DNA from: a bacterium
GTDB lineage: Bacteria > Myxococcota_A > Bradymonadia > UBA7976 > UBA1532
Reading direction: 5' to 3'
Assembly (NCBI GenBank): GCA_030427205.1
Contig: JAUHXC010000001.1
Span: 310,001 to 374,000, forward strand
Length of the DNA: 64,000 nt
Positions 1 through 8,733 of this stretch are shown here, piece after piece. Below the pieces are notes generated by a model, which was not told the origin of the DNA, did not search any database, and was given only the letters and a program-made list of their open reading frames with translations. Made by a program: the position numbers and the translations under genes. Within the stretch, counting starts at the first letter, position 1; every line of letters starts with the position of its first letter.

Positions 1-167
1 CCGGCGGGGCCTGCCTCGCCGACTGCGACGGCCCCGGCGACCTGAGCTGCGCCGACGGCTTCGGCTGCCGCGCGGTCATCGGCGGTGACGGCCGGGCCAC
101 CGACGCCTACGCCTGCACCCCGCTGCTGCCCGAAGAGACCTGCGGCAACGCCCGCCCCCAGCCCTGA
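1..167 (+). CDS. C-terminal end of a Cys-rich protein (5' truncated by window)
   Basis: An open frame enters from the left edge (first full codon at base 3) and stops with TGA at 165-167. The visible 54 residues contain six Cys, with pairs such as CLADC and SCADGFGC, and end in NARPQP. This spacing matches the disulfide-rich extracellular proteins found elsewhere in this window. The stop lies 60 bp before the next gene on the same strand, so the two may be co-transcribed. No function can be assigned from the fragment. Confidence 0.6.
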   Translation, partial: GGACLADCDGPGDLSCADGFGCRAVIGGDGRATDAYACTPLLPEETCGNARPQP

Positions 168-226
168 GCCGGCCGCGCTCCGGCCGCCCGGCGCCGCGCT
201 CGACGCGGGGCGCTCGGGCCCTGCCC

Positions 227-1783
227 TTGCTCTCGCTGCTCGCCCTGATGGCCGCAGCGGCCCCACACGCCATTCTGCGGCCGGTTCACGCCGACCCCCT
301 ACCGGAGGGCCGGGCGCTCGCGCCTGGCCTCTCCGCCCGTCTGGAGGCCGCCCGGGGCCATGCCCGCCGGGCGTGGCGTCCGATCGACGCATCGCCAGCG
401 GTGACCGCGCTGGCCCATCGGATCGACGGCGAGGTGATCACCCTGGTCGCCGACGCCGGGGAGTTCGACGGCGACTGGACCGATCCGGCGGTGGTGCAGC
501 GCGCGCTCTTCGTGGTCGTCGAAGGCCTGCGCCGGGCCCGACCGGACCTCGATCCGCACTTCGTCGTGGCGCTGTCGACCTTCGTCGTCGAGGCGCCCGC
601 CGCGCTGTATCTGCCCCTGGCCAACGACGTGCGCGGCATCGGCTATCGCCACCTCGAGCCGGCGGAGGTCTTTCGCTTCACGCCCGGCCGGCTGGACGGG
701 GTGCTCTTCATGAACAGCGTGCGGGGGGCCGACGCGCCGACGACGACGGCGCTCTTCCTGCAGGAGCTCGGCCATCGCTGGGGGGTCTACGTGCGCCTGC
801 CCGACCCCGACGGCACCCGCCTGCTCGGGCGGGACTGCGCCCACTGGAATCACTTCGCCCGGGTCGATGGCTCGGCGATGGAGGGCAACCCATGGGTCGC
901 GAACGGCAATGGGCGCTTCGAGGCCGACGTGCCGCCCACCGTCGGCTATGACCCGGCGCAGCTCTACCTGATGGGCGCGTTGCCCGCGGCGGCGGTCTCG
1001 CCGACGACCCTGGTGAGCCGCGTCGGCGGGCCGTGTTTCCAGGGGCTCGACGGCGGCGCGCCCAACCCGCGCCACCGGCCGCCCACGTGGCGCACCGGCG
1101 AGCCGGCCACCGTCGAGAGCGACGCCACCGAGCAGGTGCCGTGGGATGCGGTGGTGGCGCACGAGGGCCCGCGCCGTCCGGCATACGGTGAGGCCCGCGC
1201 CCGCTGGAGCGCCGTATTCGTCTTGCTCGCCGGGCCGGCGGACGATGTGCCGCTGGCGGTCGAGCTGGTCGACCGGGCCCGCGTGGGCTGGGGCGCGGCC
1301 TTCGCCGAGGCCACGGGCGCGGCGCTCACCCTCGATACGACGCTCGCCGGCGCGGTCCTCGCTGCGGCGCCGGGCAGCGTAGGCTTCGGCGGGCGCTGCC
1401 TCGACGCCATCGACTGCGTCGCCGAGTGGCCGCGCTGCGTGCCCACCGCCAGCGGCGACCGGATCTGTACGGCCCCGTGCGACGGGCACGGCGCGTGCGG
1501 GGCTGGGGCGTGCTGCGTCGCCGTGGCAGACAGCGCGTGGTGCGCGCCGGCGCTCGACCCCTGCCCGGCGGTGGACCCCGAAGGCGGCGCAGGCGACATG
1601 GGCGCTGCGGACGCGGCGGTCGACCAGGGCCCCGTTGATCAGGGCGCGCCAGCGGACGGTCTCGTAGACGACGGGCGCGCCGCCCCCCGCGGCTGTGCCC
1701 AGAGACCGGGCCGCGGCCCGGACGCGCCGACGTGGGCGCTGTGGGCGCTGCTGGGCCTGCTCGTCAGCTCGCGCAGGCGCTGA
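227..1783 (+). CDS. Exported metalloprotease-like protein with MYXO-CTERM-like tail; degenerate HExxH
   Basis: 518 aa from a TTG start; an in-frame CTG at 164 would give a longer Arg-rich signal n-region, so the start is uncertain. The hydrophobic N-terminus (LLSLLALMAAAAPHA) suggests export. The motif FLQELGHRWG (Q179-H183) sits where HExxH zinc peptidases have HELGH, so the first His is Gln here. HWNHF (206-210) and AQLYLMG (245-251) look like the rest of that family. A Cys-rich knob (about 390-450) and an Asp/Ala-rich linker follow. The C-terminus has GC, then a hydrophobic helix (WALWALLGLLV), then SSRRR, the three-part layout of MYXO-CTERM sorting signals. Catalytic activity is doubtful because of the His to Gln change. 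Confidence 0.7.
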   Translation: MLSLLALMAAAAPHAILRPVHADPLPEGRALAPGLSARLEAARGHARRAWRPIDASPAVTALAHRIDGEVITLVADAGEFDGDWTDPAVVQRALFVVVEGLRRARPDLDPHFVVALSTFVVEAPAALYLPLANDVRGIGYRHLEPAEVFRFTPGRLDGVLFMNSVRGADAPTTTALFLQELGHRWGVYVRLPDPDGTRLLGRDCAHWNHFARVDGSAMEGNPWVANGNGRFEADVPPTVGYDPAQLYLMGALPAAAVSPTTLVSRVGGPCFQGLDGGAPNPRHRPPTWRTGEPATVESDATEQVPWDAVVAHEGPRRPAYGEARARWSAVFVLLAGPADDVPLAVELVDRARVGWGAAFAEATGAALTLDTTLAGAVLAAAPGSVGFGGRCLDAIDCVAEWPRCVPTASGDRICTAPCDGHGACGAGACCVAVADSAWCAPALDPCPAVDPEGGAGDMGAADAAVDQGPVDQGAPADGLVDDGRAAPRGCAQRPGRGPDAPTWALWALLGLLVSSRRR

Positions 1784-1795
1784 GGTCAGAACCCT

Positions 1796-2422
1796 TCACA
1801 GCCCGCCATCGCCCTGCTCGGGTCGGGCCACGACATCCAGCAGATTCCAGGTGTTGGCCCCGTGGTTGTGCAGGTGGAAGACCAGCGGCGTGCCGGCCGG
1901 CCAGCTGCGCGGGGCCTCGACGGTATCGAGCAGCAGCCCGCCTTCGGCCGGAATGGCCACCCGCCGCTCCCAGATCGTGCGGCCCCCGATGGCCAGCGCG
2001 GCGTGGGCCTCGGCCCGGACGTCGGCCCGCAATTCGAAGTGCCAGACCCGCACCCGGACCAGATCACCGGCGGCCACCGGGGCCAGGATCGGCTGGCTCA
2101 CCGAGAGCCAGTCGCACCCGTCGGCGCCGGTGCGCACCTCGAAGGCGTACTGGTCGGTGAAGAGCTCGCCGCCGTAGCTGTCGGCGGGGCACTGCACGTC
2201 CACCGGGCGATGGTCGGCGAAGGGGTCGTCCTCCGGCCCGAGGGCGGTCCAGTCGAAGGGGTTGACCAGGGCCGCCGGACCCGTCGGCCGCGGCTCGCCA
2301 ACCTCGCAGCCGGCCGTCGGACCGCCGAAGACGAACGCGAGGGCGACCATCGCGGCCGGCGCGTGCCGGGTCGGCGGGCGTCGACCCTCGATATCGAGCG
2401 ACGAGAGTTGCTGCACGGTCAT
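1796..2422 (-). CDS. Hypothetical lipoprotein
   Basis: I start this at the ATG at 2422 (MTVQQLSS); ATGs at 2437 and 2350 are alternatives. An Arg-rich n-region, a hydrophobic stretch (MVALAFVFGG) and PTAGC make a plausible lipobox. The mature part (about 175 aa) is rich in beta-prone residues, with VRVRVWHFELRA and LVFHLHNHG, suggesting a secreted beta-sandwich domain. I do not recognise the family. It is convergent with the upstream metalloprotease-like gene (12-bp gap) and divergent from the ChaN-like gene (65-bp gap), which leaves a short shared promoter region. Confidence 0.6.
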   Translation of the reverse strand: MTVQQLSSLDIEGRRPPTRHAPAAMVALAFVFGGPTAGCEVGEPRPTGPAALVNPFDWTALGPEDDPFADHRPVDVQCPADSYGGELFTDQYAFEVRTGADGCDWLSVSQPILAPVAAGDLVRVRVWHFELRADVRAEAHAALAIGGRTIWERRVAIPAEGGLLLDTVEAPRSWPAGTPLVFHLHNHGANTWNLLDVVARPEQGDGGL

Positions 2423-2487
2423 CTTGTAGCAGTCCATCGACCCGCGCGGCGAGCACGCGAGCGCCGCCCTTCGACCGCCGGAGGCCC

Positions 2488-3447
2488 ATGCGCCGCGCGC
2501 CGTTGCCCGTCCTGACATCGTGCTTGCTGCTGCTGACCGCCTGCGGCGCGTCGGTCCCCATCGGCGCCTGGCAGACCACCGCCGTCGACGACCATGCGCT
2601 CGCCGGCCGCATCTGGTCGGTGGACGAGGGCCGCTTCGTCGAGCCGGAGGCGCTGCGGGCCCGGCTCGCGGCGAGTCGGGTGGTGCTGCTCGGCGAGAAG
2701 CACGACAACCCCGATCATCACCGGCTGCACGCGTGGCTGCTCGGCGGACTGGCCGGACCCGCGGTGCCGGTGCTGTTCGAGCAGCTCGATCACGGCGAAG
2801 CGCAGGTCATCGCCGAGGCGAGCGACCCGGCGGCGCTGCGGGCGGCGGTCGACTGGGATCGCAGCGGCTGGCCCGACTTCGCGCTGTACGCGCCCAAGTT
2901 CGCGGTGCTCTACGCGCAGGAGGCGCCGATCCGCCCGGCCCATCCCCCGCGGGCCGACGTACGGGCGGCGATGCAGAAGCCGCTGGACAGCCATCGCTTC
3001 GAGTTGAGCTTGAACCGTCCCTTGCCCGAGGCCGGCGCCGCCGCGCTGCGCGAGGAGATCGAGGCATCACATTGCGGGCACGCCGACCCGCCGCTGGTGG
3101 AGGGCATGTTCCGCGCGCAGCGCTTCAAGGACGCCATCATGGCCGCCGCGCTGGCCGAGGCGGCGGGTGAGGCGGGCCGGGCGGTGCTGGTGGCGGGCAA
3201 CGGGCACGTGCGCCGGGAGACGGGGGTGCCGTTCTATCTGCCGGCGATCGCCACGGTCTCGGTGGGCGTGCTGGAGGTGGTGCGCGGGCAGGTCGATCCG
3301 GCGAAAGCGGCGGGCGGGCGCTTCGATTACGTCTGGTTCACCCCAAGGGTGGACGAGCAGGACCCGTGTGTGAAGTTCGCCGAGCAGCTCGAGCGCATCA
3401 AGGCGATGAAGGCGCCGCAGCCGGCGAGCCAGCCGGCGACGCCCTGA
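2488..3447 (+). CDS. ChaN-family lipoprotein (haem/iron-associated, DUF399)
   Basis: 319 aa starting at an ATG with GGAGG about 5 bp upstream. The signal peptide ends in LLTAC, a lipobox. The motif VVLLGEKHDNPDHH (about 67-80) and the later VLVAGNGHVRRETGVP segment are typical of the ChaN/DUF399 fold, in which family members bind haem or act in iron uptake at the membrane. FEQLDHGEAQ and a conserved RAQRFKDAIMA helix fit the same family. Length is normal. No haem-uptake genes are adjacent, so the substrate is inferred from family knowledge only. Confidence 0.8.
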   Translation: MRRAPLPVLTSCLLLLTACGASVPIGAWQTTAVDDHALAGRIWSVDEGRFVEPEALRARLAASRVVLLGEKHDNPDHHRLHAWLLGGLAGPAVPVLFEQLDHGEAQVIAEASDPAALRAAVDWDRSGWPDFALYAPKFAVLYAQEAPIRPAHPPRADVRAAMQKPLDSHRFELSLNRPLPEAGAAALREEIEASHCGHADPPLVEGMFRAQRFKDAIMAAALAEAAGEAGRAVLVAGNGHVRRETGVPFYLPAIATVSVGVLEVVRGQVDPAKAAGGRFDYVWFTPRVDEQDPCVKFAEQLERIKAMKAPQPASQPATP

Positions 3448-3479
3448 ATTTCGTCGGTCTTACGCGGGGGGCTGGGTGC

Positions 3480-3508
3480 TTGAGGGCGTCGACTCGCGGC
3501 TCTATCGT
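3480..3508 (+). promoter_or_regulatory. Candidate sigma-70-like promoter of the CHAT-TIR gene
   Basis: TTGAGG (3480-3485) is separated by 17 bp from TATCGT (3503-3508). It lies 33 bp before the start codon in the only gap upstream of that gene. GGAGGG follows at about 3530, giving a short leader with a ribosome site. This is seen in sequence only. Confidence 0.4.
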
Positions 3509-3540
3509 GAGTGCGCAACTGAACCGAGCGGAGGGTAAGC

Positions 3541-4626
3541 ATGGGCGACGGGACCGAGCAGAGCCAGGAGAGTCAGGCCACCGAGATGATCCGGGTCTTG
3601 ACCTATGTAGGCCTAGAAGACGACGTCAGGAAGCTCGAGGCTGTCATCCGGCAGGAGGCCGAGCGAGAGATCGAGGCGGCGTTGGGCGAGATCAAGCGGG
3701 CCGGCAACAATGACGCTCTTCACTTCGACGATCCTGTCCGTACGCTCGAGGGCCTCTCGACCGCGCTCTCGGCGCGCAAGGCCCCCGTCCTGCACATCGT
3801 CAGTCATGCCGGTCGGGACGGGCACATGACCGTCCAGGATGTCTGGGGCGCGCTCAGCCTGAACGCGGATACGCTGGCGGCGATGGTCAAAGGCAGCGGG
3901 GTCCGGGTTGCGATCATCAGCACCTGTTTCGGCGCCGAGATCGCCCGAATGCTGTACGAAAGAGGCGCCGTCGAGATCGCGATTGGCTTCACCAAGCGGT
4001 TCCCCTTCTCGGCGGCCATGGCAGTGGCCGTGCCCTTCTTTCGCTCGCTGGCGCTGGGTCGTGGCCCCAGGCGCGCTGCTCGGGAGGGCGAGCGTAGTGC
4101 GGCTGCACGCATCGAAAAGGTCGGCAACGGCGGTCAAGTGGTCATCGCCCACGACGAGGAGAACTACCTCGACGACGCGCTGGTCGGGCAACCCGACTTC
4201 CACGTGATCGGGCCTCCGAGCGGCGATCAGGCGCCGGTAGAGGCGCTCGTCAGCAACCTGAAGGGGCATCGGGTCTATCATGTGATGCAGACCCTCGAAG
4301 GGGACATCGCCGAAGAGGGGATCGAGGAGTCGCTGCGCAACGCGCGGATCATCATGCTGCTCTTCGAGGGTAATCGCATCGGCAACGACGCGCTTCTCGA
4401 AGAGGTCAGCGAGGCAATCGCCAGCGCGCGGGAGCGGGGCGCGCGCCTCTTCCCGTTGTTCCTCAAGGGCCAGAACATCCGCGAGAGCAAAGCCAAGGTG
4501 CCCTACGGTATGCGCCGCCTGCACCCGGCATTTCTGCACGATCCGAAGATTGGTGGCGACTGGCAGAAGATGGCCCGCAGGCTGGAGCAGTTGCTGGAGA
4601 AGACCCCGCGGATCGCCGACCGCTGA
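3541..4626 (+). CDS. CHAT-like protease domain fused to a C-terminal TIR-like domain
   Basis: 361 aa, with GGAGGG 6-8 bp upstream of the ATG. Residues 80-190 look like a CHAT (caspase-family) domain: LHIVSHAGRDG gives a catalytic His near 89, IISTCFGAE gives Cys129, and the segment AIGFTKRFPFSAAMAVAVPFF matches the post-Cys strand and helix. Residues 220-355 look TIR-like: HVIGPPSGDQ, then IEESLRNARIIMLLF, then NDALLEEVSEAI, where Glu287 falls at the place of the NADase glutamate, then RLFPLFLKG. No signal peptide or membrane segment is seen. Its GC looks slightly lower than its neighbours, hinting at transfer. A role in abortive defence is inferred; no partner gene is adjacent. Confidence 0.65.
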   Translation: MGDGTEQSQESQATEMIRVLTYVGLEDDVRKLEAVIRQEAEREIEAALGEIKRAGNNDALHFDDPVRTLEGLSTALSARKAPVLHIVSHAGRDGHMTVQDVWGALSLNADTLAAMVKGSGVRVAIISTCFGAEIARMLYERGAVEIAIGFTKRFPFSAAMAVAVPFFRSLALGRGPRRAAREGERSAAARIEKVGNGGQVVIAHDEENYLDDALVGQPDFHVIGPPSGDQAPVEALVSNLKGHRVYHVMQTLEGDIAEEGIEESLRNARIIMLLFEGNRIGNDALLEEVSEAIASARERGARLFPLFLKGQNIRESKAKVPYGMRRLHPAFLHDPKIGGDWQKMARRLEQLLEKTPRIADR

Positions 4627-4628
4627 CC

Positions 4629-5636
4629 CTACCGCCGCTCGGGCCGCTTCGCCGAGGCCCGGGCCTTCTGCAACCAGCTGTCGAACAGCGCCTGATTCTC
4701 GACGATCCAGGCGTCGACGTGCCGCGCGATGTCCGCCGGGCTGCGCTCGCCGCGGTGCATGCGCAGGTTCTGGGCGCTGATGTCTTCGATGGGCAGGGTC
4801 ATCACCTCGAACAGGCGCCCGGCGGACGGGTTGGCCGCGACCCAGTCCTTGCGGCTGATGATGCGCTGATTGTTGAGCGCGAAGCCGAAGTTGTGCCCGG
4901 TCACGAGGGTGGTATCCACGCCGGTCCGCTTGCCGGGCAGGGCGCTGAAGGGCACCTCCAACCAGACCACGTCGGCCCCGGGGCGCAGCAGCGCGCTGGC
5001 CCAGTGCGGGGTCCAGCCGTAGTACAGCACCGGCTTGCCCGAGCGCTTGCGGCGCACGACGGCGGCGATGCGCTCGTCGTAGTCGCCCTTGTCGTGGGTG
5101 ATGTGATCGCGCAGGCCGTAGGCCTCGAGGTGATGGTCGATGATCGCCTCGCACGACCAGCCCGGCGCGCAGCCGACGAGGTTGGCCTTGCCGTCGCCGT
5201 CGGTATCGAACAGCCTGCGCAGCGCAGGCTCCTTGAGCTGGTCGATGCGCTCGATGCGGTGCTCCCGGGCGGTGCGGGCGTCGATCAGATAGCCCTGCAA
5301 TGCCTCGGGTACGTAGAGCCCGCTGCGGAAGAGCACCCGGTCGCCGCCGGCGGCTGCGAACAAGTCGTCGTTGAGCGGATCCCAATGCACCGCGAGGAAG
5401 CTGCCCTCTCCGCGGCCGATCGCGGCGTGGGCGTCGGCGTAGCTCATCGGCGCCGGCGGCTCGACGGTGTAGCCCAGCTCTTCGAGCGCCCGCGAGACGA
5501 GCAGCGTCTGAAAGAGCTCGTCGGGCATCGGGCCGACGAGCGGCTTGACCGCGACCCCCTGCCCCGGCTGCTCGTCGGCCTCCGCCGTCGCGGCGAGCGC
5601 CAGCAGCATCAGCCCGATCCCCATCACGCGCGTCAT
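4629..5636 (-). CDS. ProX-like glycine betaine/proline substrate-binding protein
   Basis: 335 aa from the ATG at 5636, preceded by GGGGGAGATGAACCG. A signal peptide (MTRVMGIGLMLLALAATAEA) targets it to the periplasm. FDTDGDGKANLVGCAPGWSC (about 160-180) is the hallmark of E. coli ProX-type proteins, and VLYYGWTPHWA with its aromatic residues fits the quaternary-amine cage. In this family it feeds a ProVW/OpuA ABC transporter. No permease or ATPase gene lies nearby, so it is an orphan binding protein here. It is convergent with the CHAT-TIR gene, with only 2 bp between stops. Confidence 0.85.
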   Translation of the reverse strand: MTRVMGIGLMLLALAATAEADEQPGQGVAVKPLVGPMPDELFQTLLVSRALEELGYTVEPPAPMSYADAHAAIGRGEGSFLAVHWDPLNDDLFAAAGGDRVLFRSGLYVPEALQGYLIDARTAREHRIERIDQLKEPALRRLFDTDGDGKANLVGCAPGWSCEAIIDHHLEAYGLRDHITHDKGDYDERIAAVVRRKRSGKPVLYYGWTPHWASALLRPGADVVWLEVPFSALPGKRTGVDTTLVTGHNFGFALNNQRIISRKDWVAANPSAGRLFEVMTLPIEDISAQNLRMHRGERSPADIARHVDAWIVENQALFDSWLQKARASAKRPERR

Positions 5637-5786
5637 CGGTTCATCTCCCCCGCTCTTCGAACTGGGCCCGATCGCGGCGGTCTCTGTCAATCTCGCGCCG
5701 TACTCTGCGCGCTGGAGGAGAGACCCGCGAGCCACCGCCGCGCAATCGGAGCACGGCTCATCCCACCGGGCGCGGCATGCGCCGGC

Positions 5787-5814
5787 TTGTCGTTGGCCCG
5801 CCCCGTGCTATAAG
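5787..5814 (+). promoter_or_regulatory. Candidate promoter of the flippase operon
   Basis: TTGTCG (5787-5792), a 16-bp spacer, then TATAAG (5809-5814). It lies about 60 bp upstream of the flippase ATG, in the divergent gap to the ProX-like gene. It is one of the better promoter matches in this GC-rich window. Confidence 0.45.
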
Positions 5815-5875
5815 CCCACGCCGTGTCTGCCACCCCCGCCACCGCCGCCACGCCCGCCGGGCGTCGGGCGAGACC

Positions 5876-7432
5876 ATGAGCGCCGACCCGTCGAGCGCCG
5901 AGAAGCAGTCGGTCGCCATCGGCGTCGGCGCGGTCTCGTCGGCGCGCACCGTCGGCGGCATCCTCAACGTGCTGATCCTGGTGGCGCTGACCCGGCTGCT
6001 CGACAAGCCCGACTTCGCGGTGGTCATCCTCGCCTACATCGTGCAGGACACCATCACCGCCATCGGCCCGCTGGGGCTGCCCTCGGCGATGTCGTTCCAC
6101 CTGCCCAAGCTCGGGCCGTCCATCGCCCGCGCGCTGGGCTTGCAGACCGCGCAGCTGCTCGTCGGCCTGTCGCTGCCTTTCGCCGCGGGGCTCCTGCTCT
6201 TCGGCCCCGACGTCGCCGTCGCCTTCGGCATGCCCGACGCCGCCCGCCCGCTGATGTACGTCGGCCTGGCGGTCATCGCCGACTTCCCCGGCCGCGCGTG
6301 GCCCGACTTCCTCGTGGCCCGCGAGGCGTGGCGGCCGGCGTTCTTCGTCACCATCGGCTTCTATCTGACCCGCTTCGCCTCGCTGGTGGTGCCCGCCGCC
6401 CTCGGCGCGTCGCCCGACGTGATCGTGATGTGGCTGGCCATCGTCGCCGCCGCGCGCGGGGTCGGGTTCTTCGCGTGGCTCGTCTTCGTCGAGCCGGGCG
6501 AGCTCGGCCCGCACATCCGCCGGCAGTGGACCGTCGGCTCGCTCTTCAGCTACGGCGTGCCGCTGTCGATGACCCAGATCGTCGGCAAGCTCAACCTGCA
6601 GCTCGACAAGTACATGATCGCCGCGCTGATGACCGCCGAGGCGTTCGCGGTCTACAGCGCCGGCGCGGTCGAGCTGCCGCTGGTGCCGGGCATCGCCTAC
6701 GCCGCCACCGCGGCCTTGATCCCGGTGCTGGTGCGGGCCGGCGCACGCAACGACACCGGCGAGTTCCTCGAGTACTGGCACGGCTCGATGATCAAGGTCT
6801 CGGCGCTGATGATGCCCACCGCGGTGGCGCTCTTCGTGCTGGGCGAGGCGGCGGTCGCGGTGCTCTTCTCGGCGGATTACGCCGAGGCCGCCGCGCCGTT
6901 CCGGGTGTATCTGCTGCTGCTGCCGCTGCGGCTGTGCGCCTACGGGGCCGTGCTGCGGGCGCTGGGCTCGACCAAGCCGATCCTGGTGGCCTCGGTCGTC
7001 GGGCTGGTGGCCAACGCCGCGCTGAACTACCCGTTCTATCTGTGGGTCGGCCTGACCGGGCCGGCCTACGCCTCGGTGGTCTCGCAGCTGGTGCAGATCG
7101 TGATCCTGCTCGGGGTCATCCGCAAAGCGCTCGACCTGAGCTGGGGCGGCGTCTTCCCGCTGGCGCCGGTGGCCCGGGCGCTGTTCGTCGCCGCGCTCGC
7201 CGCGCCGCCGCTGTGGTTCATGCTGCCGCACATCGACGGCTACGGCCTGCAGCTCGGCGCCGGGCTGCTGGTGTATTTCGCCGTCTACCTGCCGCTGGCC
7301 CGGTTCACCGGGGTGGTCACCGCCGCCGACCTGCGGTATGCGCTGCGCTTCGTGACGCTGCGCCTCGCGCAGAAGACGAAGCCGCAGAAGACGACGCCGC
7401 CGAAGACAGACGAGGAGAAGCCCGCCGAATGA
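5876..7432 (+). CDS. Oligosaccharide flippase (Wzx/MATE-like)
   Basis: 518 aa from the ATG at 5876. The protein is a string of about 12-14 hydrophobic helices, beginning after SARTVGGILNVLILVALTRL, and has the usual Wzx/MurJ-type length. LNLQLDKYMIAALM and VLRALGSTKPILVAS are typical of polysaccharide flippases of the MOP superfamily, which move lipid-linked sugars across the inner membrane. The C-terminus is Lys/Pro-rich (KTKPQKTTPPKTDEE) and cytoplasmic. Its TGA overlaps the ATG of the glycosyltransferase (ATGA at 7429), so the pair is translationally coupled. Confidence 0.85.
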   Translation: MSADPSSAEKQSVAIGVGAVSSARTVGGILNVLILVALTRLLDKPDFAVVILAYIVQDTITAIGPLGLPSAMSFHLPKLGPSIARALGLQTAQLLVGLSLPFAAGLLLFGPDVAVAFGMPDAARPLMYVGLAVIADFPGRAWPDFLVAREAWRPAFFVTIGFYLTRFASLVVPAALGASPDVIVMWLAIVAAARGVGFFAWLVFVEPGELGPHIRRQWTVGSLFSYGVPLSMTQIVGKLNLQLDKYMIAALMTAEAFAVYSAGAVELPLVPGIAYAATAALIPVLVRAGARNDTGEFLEYWHGSMIKVSALMMPTAVALFVLGEAAVAVLFSADYAEAAAPFRVYLLLLPLRLCAYGAVLRALGSTKPILVASVVGLVANAALNYPFYLWVGLTGPAYASVVSQLVQIVILLGVIRKALDLSWGGVFPLAPVARALFVAALAAPPLWFMLPHIDGYGLQLGAGLLVYFAVYLPLARFTGVVTAADLRYALRFVTLRLAQKTKPQKTTPPKTDEEKPAE

Positions 7433-8733
7433 GTCGACGCTTCTTGATGATCTCGCCGTATTTCGCGCCGCACCGCGCGGTGGGCGCCAAGCGCACGCTC
7501 TCCTTCGCCCGCCGGCTGCCGGCCGAGGGCTGGGATCCGGCGGTGGTGGCGCTGCCCGCCGGGGACGAGGCCGACCCGCGGCTCGAGGCGCTGGTGCCCG
7601 ACGTGCCCATCAGCCGCAGCCTCGGCGGCGGCCCGGCGACCTGGATCGATCGGCTCAAGCCGAAGGCGAAGCCCAAGGGGCGCACGCTCTACGCCTCGGA
7701 TACGGGCCAGAAGGCGGGCAAGCCCAAAGGCGCGCTCGCCCGCTGGAGCGGCGCGCTGTCGGTCCTCGACAAGACCACCGCCGGCCAGCTGTGGGCGGTG
7801 CCCCGGGTGGCCGCCTTCGCCCGCAAGCACGGCTGTGAGCTGATCTACGCCACGTCCGGTCCGCCGGCCTCGCTGAGCCTGGGGCGCGCCGTCAAGCGCC
7901 TGACCGGGCTGCCGCTGGTGCTCGATCTGCGTGACCCGTGGTCGATCGAGCCCAACTACCGCGCCCGCTGGACCGCCGAGGGCCGGGCGCTCGTCGACCG
8001 CATCGAGGCGGGGGCCTTCGCCGCCGCCGACCGCGTCGTGCTCAATACCCGCGCCTCGCGGGACGCGCACATCGCGCACTACGTCGGCCGCGTGCCCGCC
8101 GAGCGCTTCACCTTCGTGCGCAACTTCTTCGACCCCGACTTCTTCGAGAGCCCGCCGGCCCGGCCCGACCCCGACGGCCCGTTCCGCATCGTCTATTTCG
8201 GGCATCTGCGGCCGAGCAAGAACGCGCTGTTGTTCATGCAGGCCCTGGCCCGCTTCCTCGCCGACGGCCCGCCGCCCGGCGGCCTCGAGGTGCTGACCCT
8301 GGGCGAGATGACCGCCGAGGAGCAGGCGGCCATCGACGACCTGGGCCTCAGCGACGTGGTGACCCGCGGCGACTGGCTGCCGCTGCCCCGGGCGCTCGAG
8401 CTGCTGGGCACCGCGCACCTGCTGCTCGACCTGATGGGCCCCAAGCACCACCTGCAGATCTCGGGCAAGATCTACGACTACCTCGCCGCCGGCCGGCCGG
8501 TGCTCTCGATCTCGCCGAACCCCGAGGTCGGCGAGCTGCTGGCCGACGCCGGCCTGGGCGAGCGGGTGCCGCTGGACGAAGCCGCCATCGTCGCCGCCCT
8601 GGGCCGCGCGGTGGCCCGCAAGGCCGAGGCGGGGTACGACCCGGGCGCCGGACGCCTGAATTATTCGGCTGCGCCCGCCGCGGCCCGTATGGCATCGATC
8701 TTCGTCGACGCCACCGAGGAGCACGCGCGATGA
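7429..8733 (+). CDS. Glycosyltransferase, GT-B fold (family 4-like)
   Basis: 434 aa, starting at the ATG that overlaps the flippase stop. The N-terminus (FLMISPYFAPHRAVGAKR) and VLDLRDPW (about 164-171) are typical of GT4-type transferases. The C-terminal Rossmann half has FRIVYFGHLRPSKNALLF and SGKIYDYLAAGRPVLSISPN, including the E/K-containing donor-binding region. It probably adds a sugar to a lipid-linked glycan made by this locus. Its stop overlaps the methyltransferase start by four bases, making the middle gene of a coupled three-gene operon. Confidence 0.85.
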   Translation: MSRRFLMISPYFAPHRAVGAKRTLSFARRLPAEGWDPAVVALPAGDEADPRLEALVPDVPISRSLGGGPATWIDRLKPKAKPKGRTLYASDTGQKAGKPKGALARWSGALSVLDKTTAGQLWAVPRVAAFARKHGCELIYATSGPPASLSLGRAVKRLTGLPLVLDLRDPWSIEPNYRARWTAEGRALVDRIEAGAFAAADRVVLNTRASRDAHIAHYVGRVPAERFTFVRNFFDPDFFESPPARPDPDGPFRIVYFGHLRPSKNALLFMQALARFLADGPPPGGLEVLTLGEMTAEEQAAIDDLGLSDVVTRGDWLPLPRALELLGTAHLLLDLMGPKHHLQISGKIYDYLAAGRPVLSISPNPEVGELLADAGLGERVPLDEAAIVAALGRAVARKAEAGYDPGAGRLNYSAAPAAARMASIFVDATEEHAR

